Assembly (NCBI GenBank): GCA_963750395.1
Contig: CAVVQM010000009.1
Location: forward strand, 124,001 to 188,000
Direction: 5' to 3'
Source: JADJPO01 sp963750395
GTDB lineage: Bacteria; Actinomycetota; Actinomycetes; Actinomycetales; Kineosporiaceae
DNA: 64,000 bases
Shown here in pieces: positions 8,971 through 17,155 of this stretch. Numbering within the stretch: the first letter of the stretch is position 1; every line of letters starts with the position of its first letter. Below the pieces are notes generated by a model. The model made no database searches. It was given only the letters and a program-made list of their open reading frames with translations, and was not told where the DNA came from. The translations under genes and the position numbers were made by a program.

Positions 8971-9561
8971 TCACGTGAATCGTCGTGCGAGACGCTCCAG
9001 CCGCTGTCGGTAATCCGTCCAGGCCGAGTCGTCGGCCACCCAGAGATTGTCGCTGTCGGGACGCTGGCCGGCCACGCCGTCGATGAGTTCGCGCACGATG
9101 TCGGCATGGCCTGCATGGCGATGGGTCTCGGTGGCCACGTGCACCAGGATCTGGTGCAGCCGGACGGCGCTGCGCTCCGGCGGCCACCAGGCGACCTGGC
9201 CCGCGGCGTCCAGGTCGTGCGACTCGATGGTGGCGTCGGCGTGCGCCCAGACCCGGCGGTAGCGGTCCACGATCTGCTCCCGGGACTCGTCGGCCCGCGC
9301 GTACATGTCGGCGTTCGGCTCCGCCTCGGGACCGTGCTCGGGAATCGGCTCGGGCCACGGCCTGGCGAAGGTGGCGCCGAGGTAGCCCGCCTCGATGAAG
9401 GACAGATGCTTCACCAGACCGAGCAGGTTCGTACCCGTCGGCGTCATCGGACGCCGCACGTCGTACTCGGACAACCCCTCCAGCTTCCACACGATCGCCT
9501 CTCGGCCGGCCTGCAGGTAGCGGTGCAGATCGCCCTTGGCGGCGTCGGCGAAGTCACTCAT
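8971..9561 (-). CDS. DinB/DUF664-family protein (possible thiol-dependent transferase)
   Basis: A 196-residue four-helix-bundle protein of the DinB-like superfamily. Conserved segments are GTNLLGLVKHLSFIEAGYL (metal-ligand His near residue 53) and LHQILVHVATETHRHAGHAD (HxxxH-type ligands near residue 145). Actinobacterial members are often mycothiol-dependent transferases, which is inference here. The start overlaps the end of the upstream Ddn-like gene by eight bases, so the two form a coupled operon divergent from a TetR regulator. Confidence 0.82.
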   Translation of the reverse strand: MSDFADAAKGDLHRYLQAGREAIVWKLEGLSEYDVRRPMTPTGTNLLGLVKHLSFIEAGYLGATFARPWPEPIPEHGPEAEPNADMYARADESREQIVDRYRRVWAHADATIESHDLDAAGQVAWWPPERSAVRLHQILVHVATETHRHAGHADIVRELIDGVAGQRPDSDNLWVADDSAWTDYRQRLERLARRFT

Positions 9562-10030
9562 GCCCCTCAGTATTCAGCACCTCGAACACGGGAATGCCGG
9601 CGGCCGCTGTGAGCAGTTCCTCGTCCGTCGAGTTCTTGTCGATCCCCTCGACGAACTTGCCCACCTCCCAGCCCCACCGGGAAAGGTACCTCCGCAGCAC
9701 CGGAACCCGTTCGGCGACAAGGACTTCGCGCATGCCTACCTCCTCGACCCGGCGGCCCACGCGGAGCTGTGCACCACCGGCGGCGCGGACGTTGCGCACC
9801 CACTGCGTATTGCCGCGGATGGCGACCAGGTAGCGCTGACCGTCGAAGTGCAGGAGGTTGACCGGTACCTGCTGCACGCGGCCGGTCGTGCGACCGGGCA
9901 CGGCCAGGACCCGCGTGCCGAACAGACTCAGACCGTGTCGGGTCAGCCAGGCGACGGCCCGGTTGAGCCAGAGCTCGCCGCGACCGCTCGGAGCGATGTA
10001 GCGGCCTGGGGTGGGCGTGGATTCGGACAT
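9554..10030 (-). CDS. Deazaflavin (F420)-dependent nitroreductase-family protein, Ddn-like
   Basis: A 158-residue protein of the DUF385/Ddn split-beta-barrel family. TTGRVQQVPVNLLHFDGQRYLVAIRGNTQWVRN contains the family core, where the GNTQWVRNVRAAG loop contacts the deazaflavin. Family members use F420H2 to reduce quinones or nitro compounds; whether this host makes F420 cannot be seen here. It is the first gene of the pair with the DinB-like gene and is divergent from the TetR gene, with two operator-like sites between them. Confidence 0.85.
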   Translation of the reverse strand: MSESTPTPGRYIAPSGRGELWLNRAVAWLTRHGLSLFGTRVLAVPGRTTGRVQQVPVNLLHFDGQRYLVAIRGNTQWVRNVRAAGGAQLRVGRRVEEVGMREVLVAERVPVLRRYLSRWGWEVGKFVEGIDKNSTDEELLTAAAGIPVFEVLNTEGHE

Positions 10031-10052
10031 GACGACCTCCGGTCGTAATTCG

Positions 10053-10066
10053 AGAGCGGTGTTCTC
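10053..10066. promoter_or_regulatory. Operator-like site 1 for the adjacent TetR regulator
   Basis: AGAGCGGTGTTCTC is a near-palindrome (GAGAGC, three-base centre, GTTCTC when read from 10052). It shares 11 of 14 positions with site 2, 48 bp away. Both lie in the only intergenic space between the divergent TetR and Ddn-like genes. Assignment to this TetR is inference from position and symmetry. Confidence 0.55.
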
Positions 10067-10100
10067 TCATTGAGGGAACCACGAACCGCGACGCAATACA

Positions 10101-10114
10101 AGAGCAGTGCTCGC
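10101..10114. promoter_or_regulatory. Operator-like site 2 for the adjacent TetR regulator
   Basis: AGAGCAGTGCTCGC carries the symmetric core GAGC-AGT-GCTC (10102-10112). It lies about 25 bases before the TetR start, where it could mediate autoregulation. Together with site 1 it gives the consensus AGAGCRGTGYTCKC. Confidence 0.55.
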
Positions 10115-10136
10115 AAATATGTGACAGGATCCCCCG

Positions 10137-10847
10137 GTGAGCCGGAATGAGCCCGGGGTGCGCCAGCGACGACGGGACGACGTCACATCGCAGATCCTGC
10201 GGCTGGGGCGCGCCCACCTGGCCGAGCACGGCGCCGCCGGCCTGTCGCTGCGGGCGGTGACCCGCGACCTCGGCATGGTCTCCTCCGCCGTCTACCGGTA
10301 CGTGGCCAGCCGCGACGAGTTGCTCACGCTGCTGGTGGTGGACGCCTACGACGAGCTGGCCGACGCCGTGGACGACGCCGTCCGAGGCGCTGCCGAGCGT
10401 GCCTGGTCGGCGAGGGTGCTCGCCGCGGGGCACGCCGTCCGGGAGTGGGCCCTGGCCGAACCCGCACGGTACGCCCTGATCTACGGCAGCCCGGTGCCGG
10501 GCTATGTCGCACCCGCCGAGCGGACCACCGGTCCGGGGACCCGCGTGATCGCGACCCTGCTGAGCCTGGTCGGCGAGGGGGTCGAACGCCGCGACATCGT
10601 GGACGGCGCGGCCGCCGTCCCGCTGCGCGCACCGCTTCGGGCGGACCTGACCGCCGTGGCCGCGGACCTCGGCCTGAGGGCCGATCCGGCCGTACTGGCC
10701 CGCGCCACGATGCTCTGGTCGGTGCTGATCGGTGCGGTCAGCCTCGAGGTGTTCGGGCAGTACGGAACCGATTCCTTCGCCGAGCCGGGGTTGCTGTTCG
10801 ACCACCAGCTGCGATCGGCGGTGGCCGCACTCCAGGGTCGCGTCTAG
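10137..10847 (+). CDS. TetR/AcrR-family transcriptional regulator, WHG-domain type
   Basis: A 236-residue repressor-type regulator. The N-terminal helix-turn-helix covers residues 12-60 (GAAGLSLRAVTRDLGMVSSAVYRYV pattern). The C-terminal ligand domain carries LWSVLIGAVSLEVFGQYG, characteristic of the WHG (TetR_C_33) subgroup. It starts at GTG 10137 and is divergent from the Ddn-like/DinB-like operon, which is its most likely target. The ligand is unknown. Confidence 0.88.
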   Translation: MSRNEPGVRQRRRDDVTSQILRLGRAHLAEHGAAGLSLRAVTRDLGMVSSAVYRYVASRDELLTLLVVDAYDELADAVDDAVRGAAERAWSARVLAAGHAVREWALAEPARYALIYGSPVPGYVAPAERTTGPGTRVIATLLSLVGEGVERRDIVDGAAAVPLRAPLRADLTAVAADLGLRADPAVLARATMLWSVLIGAVSLEVFGQYGTDSFAEPGLLFDHQLRSAVAALQGRV

Positions 10848-10896
10848 GCTTCACGAACGGGGACGCCGAGCAACCGACGCAGGTTCTGGAGCACAC

Positions 10897-11568
10897 ATGA
10901 GCGACGAGATCACCGAACCGCCGAAGATCACCGTGAGCGAGTCCGGTCCCTACCTGGTGAGCGGGAAGGTGGCACTGGTCCGGCGGACGCCCGTGACATC
11001 CGAGGAGGCTGAGCCACTGACCTGGAGGACGGGAGAGCGGATCGACGCCCCGGCCGACTGCGCGTTGTGCCGCTGCGGTCAGTCCTCCAACAAGCCGTTC
11101 TGCGACGGCACCCACAACACCGCCGAATGGGACAGCTCCTACGGCGCCCCCGAGGGCAGCTACGCCGAGCGCAGCGACAGCCTCGGCGGCGAGGGTATCG
11201 AGATCCTCGACGACCGCGGGATCTGCGCTCACGCCGGCTTCTGCGGCAACAAGGTCACCAACGTCTGGAGACTCGCGGGCAAGACCGACGACAGTCGGGT
11301 CAGGGCGCAGGCGATCGCCATGGTGGAACGCTGCCCATCCGGAGCGCTCAGCTATCTGATCGACGATGAGCAGATCGAGCCGCACCTGCCCGCCGAGATC
11401 GCCCTCATCACTGACGGCCCGCTCTGGGTGACCGGCGGTATCGAGGTGGAGCGGGCCGACGGCGAGCGACTCGAGACCCGAAACCGGGTCACGCTGTGCC
11501 GATGCGGGATGTCCTCGACGAAGCCGCTGTGCGACGGCTCGCACCGGGAAGCCGGCTTCAAGGGCTGA
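10897..11568 (+). CDS. Iron-sulfur protein with two CDGSH domains and a Fer4_19 (DUF1271) domain
   Basis: A 223-residue protein in which two CDGSH-type [2Fe-2S] motifs (CRCGQSSNKPFCDGTH near residue 58 and CRCGMSSTKPLCDGSH near residue 202) flank a Fer4_19 module (ICAHAGFCGN and ERCPSGAL). The motif Cys and His residues are present in each CDGSH copy. Such proteins are thought to carry or sense electrons or clusters; no partner is known. ATG 10897 lies 49 bases after the TetR stop. It may share a transcript with tetR, but this is uncertain. Confidence 0.88.
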   Translation: MSDEITEPPKITVSESGPYLVSGKVALVRRTPVTSEEAEPLTWRTGERIDAPADCALCRCGQSSNKPFCDGTHNTAEWDSSYGAPEGSYAERSDSLGGEGIEILDDRGICAHAGFCGNKVTNVWRLAGKTDDSRVRAQAIAMVERCPSGALSYLIDDEQIEPHLPAEIALITDGPLWVTGGIEVERADGERLETRNRVTLCRCGMSSTKPLCDGSHREAGFKG

Positions 11569-12461
11569 GACCCCGACGCCGGAGCTGGTCGGTGGCCAGG
11601 ATGGCCTTCAGGGCGCAGGCCTGAATCCGAACCGGCGCGGCGCGGCGAGCACGTCGAGGACGATGACCATGCGATGCGTTGACGTTGATGCCAACGAAGA
11701 TCACGATGCGCGGCGTGGTCACACCGAACAAGATCACGATGCAGGAACCGCCCGCGCGATAGCCACCGTTCCACACATCGTGATCTTCGTCGTGATCTGG
11801 CTCCCCTCGCGATCGGGCTCTCGCGGCGATCTTCGTGGGCCGGGGCGCTGCCCAACGCGCAGCGGGTGGCGAGCCTGGTTCCCAGCCGATAGGCATCACC
11901 AGGGTGTCGGTGTGACCGAGCCAGCGCACGCCGGTCCGGCTGGCCGGCTCGCTCACCTTGTCCTCTGTAGGAGGGGAAGGTGGCGTGGTCGGCGTTCATC
12001 CGGCCGGCGGCCATGCCTCCCGCGCTGGAGATGAACAGCCACATGTCATTTGACCGGCCAGCGCCCTGAGGTCATCCGCTTCTTCACCCCGGCCGGCTTC
12101 GCCTTCGCCGAGCGCCGCTTTGGGAGGCGGACAGCGCGTTCGCGATTCCGTGACGACGCATTGCGCAACCAGCTGCCCGCGCCTCGTTCTCTGGTGACCC
12201 GTCGGACCAACCCCGCCCTTGTCCTCGAACCGGTCACCGACGTCCCGGCCGGCCGGCGCTGGCCGCGGATGGGCTTGCGACCATCCATCCACCGACCACT
12301 GCCCCAAAGCCACCGCCTTACGTGATTCGAACCCTTGTGTGCCGATATGTCGCTATGGTTTCCTTGCCCGGAAAGCGTTCTCTCGGCGAGTGATCAGGCA
12401 CAGGCGGGCGTCATGGTGTCAGAGCCTGTGTAGTAACGGTGCGATTGAGAGGACTTCCGTC
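11569..12461. other. 893-bp region without a convincing gene
   Basis: No reading frame here has recognisable family features, and the short frames on both strands are rich in Arg and Pro as expected from noncoding GC-rich DNA. The region holds the inverted repeats at 11697-11787 and ends with the leader of the PTS operon (GAGAGGA before ATG 12462). It may contain decayed genes or an unseen RNA. Confidence 0.5.
11697..11797. repeat. Direct and inverted copies of AAGATCACGATG
   Basis: AAGATCACGATGC occurs at 11697-11709 and 11730-11742, and its exact inverse CATCGTGATCTT at 11776-11787, followed by the partial copy CGTCGTGATC. The second and third copies form a 12-bp perfect inverted repeat with a 34-base loop. 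It lies in a gene-free stretch. It could be an extragenic palindrome family or a remnant of a small mobile repeat. Confidence 0.6.
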
Positions 12462-15051
12462 ATGTCCGCTCCGGCGTCTGCCCCTGCGGGGGTCCGGGTC
12501 TCGTTGTTGGCTCCTATCACCGGGGTGTTGGTTCCGATCGAGCAGGTGCCCGATCCGGTCTTCGCCCAGAAGATGGTCGGTGAGGGGGTCTCGATCGACC
12601 CTTTGACGAATGCGCTTGTCGCGCCGTGTGATGGTGAGGTCATCCACATCCACGCGGCGTCTCATGCGTTGACGATCCGGTCCGCGGACGGCCTGGAGGT
12701 CCTGACCCATGTCGGGTTGGACACCGTCCACATGAAGGGCGAGGGTTTCACCGTCAAGGTGAGGGTCGGTGATCAGGTCCACGCCGGTGACGAGCTGATC
12801 ACTTTCGATCTGGACGCCGTCGCGACCAACGCGAAGAGCCTGCTGACCCAGATGGTGATCGCCAACTCAGACCTGCTCTCGGACTTCGCGCCGAGCACGG
12901 GCGTCGTCACGGCGGGGAGGGATGTGGTGGCGGTGGCCACCCTCGCCGTGGTCGAGGCTGGGGAGGGCGCGCCCAAGCCGGCCGGCGCGAAGGTGACGTC
13001 GGACGCCGTCCTGGTGCCGAACCCCGTCGGCCTGCATGCCCGTCCAGCTGCGGTGCTGTCGAAACTCGCTTCGCAGTACGAGAGCGATGTCTCGCTGACG
13101 CGCGGCGAAGACCGGGCGAACGCCAAGAGCGTCATGGCGATCATGGGCATGGAGGTGAGGTATGGCGACAAGGTGCGGGTCACCGGCTATGGATCCGATG
13201 CCGCGGAGGCGGTCGCCGAGCTCGCCGCTCAGATTGCTGCCGGCCTCGGCGAGGAGGGCGTCGGCGCAATCGCCGAGGCGGGCGTCGAGCCGACGGCGCC
13301 GATCGCCGCCCGGGCTCGGGTGGCCCCGGCCCCGCGGCGCCGCTCGGAGGATCCCGACGTGCTGCTCGGCGTGGCGGCCTCACCGGGACTGGGTGTCGGT
13401 ACGGTCGTGCAGGTCCGGCATGAGGACTTCGAGGTCACCGAGGATTCCCACGACCGGCACCGCGAGCGTCGCAGGCTCAACGACGCGATCGACCGGTCGA
13501 TGGTCCAGCTCGAGGCCCTCGAGGATCGGCTGAGTAACCAGGCGGACGCCGAGAAGGCCGCGATCTTCGCCGCTCATCGGGAGATCCTTCGCGATCCCGA
13601 TCTCCTGGACCTTGCGATGAGCGGGATCGACAAGGGCAAGACCGCCGCGTACGCCTGGCGCAGGGCCTACCAACGATACGCGGACCGTTTGGCCGGGCTG
13701 AGGAGCGAGGTGCTCGCCGGACGCGCCGTCGACGTGCGGGACGTCGGCCAGCGGGTACTGCAGGAGATCACCGGCCAGCGGCGAGAGAACCCCGAGATTC
13801 CGGCCGGCTCGCTGCTGGTCGCCGAGGATCTCACCCCGTCGGACACCGTGTCCCTGGACCCCACCAAGGTGGTGGGCTTCTGCACGACGGCCGGTGGGGC
13901 GTCCTCGCATGTGGCGATCTTGGCGCGGGCGCTCGACATCCCGGCCGTTGCCGGGATCGATCCGCGCGCCCTGGATATCGCCGAGGGCACCCGCGTCATC
14001 CTCGACGGCGCCAACGGCACGCTGCGTATGAACGTCACCGAGGATCAGGTCGAGCGGGTCCGGCGGCGTCAGGCCCAGCATCTGGAGCGCCGCGCCGTCG
14101 AGCTCGCCCATGCCGACGAGCGGGCCGACACCTCGGACGGCCACCACATGGAGGTGGTCGCCAACATCGGTGGCCTGGAGGACGCCCGGGAGGCGATGAC
14201 CAAGGGGGCGGAGGGCGTCGGCCTCCTGCGCTCGGAGTTCGTGTTCCTCGAACGCCGCAGCGCCCCGAGCGAGGACGAGCAGGCGCGGATCTACACCGAC
14301 ATCGCCGCGGCGCTTCGGCCCGGCCAGCCGCTGGTCATCCGCACCCTGGATGTCGGCGGCGACAAACCGCTGCCGTACCTTCCGATCGCTCAGGAGGAGA
14401 ACCCCTTCCTCGGGATGCGTGGCATCCGCGTCGGCCTGGACCGTCCGGAGATCCTGCGCACGCAGGTACGGGCGATCCTGCGCTCGGTCGATGCCGGCGC
14501 GAAGATCAACGTGATGTTCCCGATGATCGCCACCATCGAGGACTTCCGGCTGGCCAAGGCCATCTTCGAGGAGGAGCGCGCTGGCTCTCGGCGTCGCGCC
14601 GGTCCCGGTGGGGATCATGGTCGAGGTGCCCTCGGTGGCGGTGATGGCCGCGCAGTTCGCCGCCGAGGTGGACTTCTTCTCGGTCGGGACGAACGACCTG
14701 ACCCAGTACACCCTCGCGATGGATCGCGGCCACCCCAGGCTTGCCCCGCAGGTGGACGGGCTCAACCCCGCCGTGCTCGCCTTGATCGGGCAGGCCGTCA
14801 CGGCAGCGCACGCCGCCGGCAAGTGGGTCGGCGTTTGCGGCGGCATCGCGTCCGACCCGCAGGCCGTCCCGCTGCTGGTCGGCCTCGGCGTCGACGAGCT
14901 CAGCGTGAGCGTCCCGGCCATCCCCGCCGTCAAGGCGCAGATCCGTTCACTGTCCTTCACGCACTGCCAGGAACTGGCCGCCCGCGCCCTCACCCAGGAC
15001 TCCGCCGCGTCGGTCCGCGCCCTCGTGCCGACCGACGACGACGAGACCTGA
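12462..15051 (+). CDS. PTS EIIA(Glc)-HPr-Enzyme I fusion protein, frameshifted
   Basis: One polypeptide carrying all soluble phosphotransfer steps: EIIA(Glc) (residues 1-165, phospho-His83 in LTHVGLD), HPr (about 180-270, His192 in GLHARP) and Enzyme I (about 295-862, His483 in GGASSHVAILAR, with DVGGDKPLPYL and NDLTQYTLAMDR). Phosphate would pass from PEP to the EIIB domain of the next gene. At about 14583 one extra base shifts the frame: EEERA should run into ALGVAPVPVGIMVE, which continues in the next frame to the stop at 15049-15051. Both halves are well conserved, so an insertion error or a fresh mutation is likely. ATG 12462 follows GAGAGGA. Confidence 0.88.
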
Positions 15052-15088
15052 GTCCGAAACCCCCGCCCGTCCGCGGAAGGACGCCCTG

Positions 15089-17071
15089 ATGACCGCCTCG
15101 AGCGTAGACACCCCGCCCCCGGCCCCCACCGAGGCCCCGGCCCCCAACAGGTTGAAGACACTCTGGAGTGACTTCTTCGGCTTCCTGCAGAAACTCGGGA
15201 AGTCGCTCATGCTCCCGGTGGCCGTGCTGCCGGTCGCGGGCATCCTGCTCGGCGTCGGCGGCGCCTTCATCGGCGGCTACAACCAGCAGGCGATCGACCT
15301 CGGCTACTGCACGGTCGACGGGGTGGCGGTCACCGGAGACACGGCGGCCTGTCTGGTTGGGGCTCCGGCCGTCGTCGTCGGCGACCCGGTGGCGGCCGGC
15401 GTCGTCGCGGAACCTCTGTACGTCTTCCTGCAGATCCTGCAGGGGTCCGGCGACCCCATCTTCAGCGCCCTCGGGCTGATCTTCGCCGTCGGTGTCGCCC
15501 TGGGCATCGCCAAGAACGACGGCGTCTCGGCGCTCGCGGCAACCGTCGGCTATCTGGTGATGAACGGGACCATGGGCGTCGTCGCCGCCGCGCGAGACAT
15601 ACCCACGGTCGGCGTCCTGGGCCTGCAGACGCTCAACACCGGCGTGTTCGGCGGCATCCTGGTCGGCATCATCGCCGGATACGCGTTCAACCGCTTCTAC
15701 CGGATCAAGCTGCCGTCCTACCTCGGCTTCTTCGCCGGCAAACGGTTCGTTCCCATCGTCACGGCGTTCGGTGCCATCGCGCTCGGCGTCCTGCTCGCCT
15801 TCCTCTGGCCACCCATTGGCGACTTCATCGAAAACACCGCCAACGAGGTGATCCGCGCCAACGCTCCGATCGCCGTCTTCCTGTACGGCCTGGTGGAGCG
15901 TGCCCTGCTGCCCTTCGGCCTGCACCACATCTGGAACGCGCCCTTCTTCTACTCCATCAATATCGGCGGCTGGGAGGACTGCGACGGCATCCTCACCTGC
16001 TTCTTCCGCGGACACCCGGAGTCCGGAATCTTCGGCGGCGGCTTCCTGGTCAAGATGTTCGGCCTGTGCGGCGCGGCGCTCGCGATCTGGCGTTCGGCGA
16101 AGCCGGAGAACCGGGCCCGCGTCGGCTCGATCATGCTGGCGGCGGCGCTCACCTCCTTCCTCACCGGTATCACCGAGCCACTCGAGTTCTCGTTCCTCTT
16201 CGTCGCGCCGCTGTTGTACGTGGTGCACGCCTTCCTGTACGGCTCCGCGTTCACGGTGATGTACCTGCTCGGCGGCCGGCTCGGGTACACCTTCTCCCAG
16301 GGCGCCATCGACTACGTGCTGTTCTACGCGAACGGCACCAAGCCATGGCTCGTGCTGATCGTCGGACCGATCTACTTCGTCATCTACTTCGTGGTGTTCT
16401 ACGGGCTCATCCGTCTGCTCAACCTGAAGACACCCGGCCGGGAGGAAGACCAGGTCGACGTGCAGGACGCGAGAGAGGACTCCGCCAACCGGTTCGCCCT
16501 GCAACTCGTCCTCGCTTTCGGCGGCCGCAGCAACATCAAGGACCTGGACGCCTGCATCACCCGCCTGCGCGTGGGCGTCGCGGACATCGGCAAGGCCGAC
16601 CAGAAGAAGCTCAAGGCGCTTGGCGCGGCGGGGGTACTGCTTGTCGGCAACAACATGCAGGCGATCTTCGGCACCCGATCAGAGAACCTCAAGACCGACA
16701 TCGAGGAGTACCTCAAGATCGCCGGAGACGAGGCGGAGCTCAGCCCCGAGGCCGTCGCCGAGGTCGTCTACGAGCCACCCGGTGTCGAGCCGAAACTGCG
16801 AGACCCACTGGCCGCTGAGAAGGCCAGGGACTTCATCGCCGGGCTGGGCGGGCACGACAACATCGCCAAGGTCGAGGCCGCTGCCGAGACCAGGCTGCGG
16901 GTCGTCGTCCGGGATTCCAGCGCCGTCGACGAGGCCGCCCTCAAGGCGACTGGGATCCACGGCATGGTTCCAGTGGGGGACAAGACCTGGCACCTGATCG
17001 CCGGACCCAACGCCGACCAATACGCCGGGGAGATGCGTGGCCAGTTGACAGCCCTACCCGAACCCGTCTGA
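15089..17071 (+). CDS. PTS sugar transporter EIIC-EIIB with a second, degenerate EIIB domain
   Basis: A 660-residue membrane permease of the glucose/maltose/GlcNAc EIIC family. About ten hydrophobic segments span residues 30-440, with the substrate-site signatures LPFGLHHIWN and GITEPLEFSF. EIIB follows (about 465-545), with phospho-Cys489 in DACITRLR. A second EIIB-like domain (about 570-645) has AAETRLRV, where the Cys is replaced by Ala599. There is no EIIA domain; the upstream fusion supplies one. The following phospho-beta-glucosidase suggests a beta-glucoside substrate. A long insertion (about residues 50-110) with three cysteines is unusual. Confidence 0.9.
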   Translation: MTASSVDTPPPAPTEAPAPNRLKTLWSDFFGFLQKLGKSLMLPVAVLPVAGILLGVGGAFIGGYNQQAIDLGYCTVDGVAVTGDTAACLVGAPAVVVGDPVAAGVVAEPLYVFLQILQGSGDPIFSALGLIFAVGVALGIAKNDGVSALAATVGYLVMNGTMGVVAAARDIPTVGVLGLQTLNTGVFGGILVGIIAGYAFNRFYRIKLPSYLGFFAGKRFVPIVTAFGAIALGVLLAFLWPPIGDFIENTANEVIRANAPIAVFLYGLVERALLPFGLHHIWNAPFFYSINIGGWEDCDGILTCFFRGHPESGIFGGGFLVKMFGLCGAALAIWRSAKPENRARVGSIMLAAALTSFLTGITEPLEFSFLFVAPLLYVVHAFLYGSAFTVMYLLGGRLGYTFSQGAIDYVLFYANGTKPWLVLIVGPIYFVIYFVVFYGLIRLLNLKTPGREEDQVDVQDAREDSANRFALQLVLAFGGRSNIKDLDACITRLRVGVADIGKADQKKLKALGAAGVLLVGNNMQAIFGTRSENLKTDIEEYLKIAGDEAELSPEAVAEVVYEPPGVEPKLRDPLAAEKARDFIAGLGGHDNIAKVEAAAETRLRVVVRDSSAVDEAALKATGIHGMVPVGDKTWHLIAGPNADQYAGEMRGQLTALPEPV

Positions 17072-17155
17072 CCGGAGGGGAACCACCTGCCCACGACCAC
17101 CAGCCGTCCCTCCCGGGTTCATACCCGCGGCGGGACTTGCAGGCCTGGAGGATCG

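Noticed and set aside
12325..12360. tRNA-like GATTCGAACCC segment
   Set aside because: The flanking bases cannot form a T stem, and no acceptor or anticodon stem is found on either strand.
14575..14600. Programmed frameshift in the EI fusion
   Set aside because: There is no slippery heptamer or stimulatory structure, and the same kind of one-base insertion recurs in unrelated genes.
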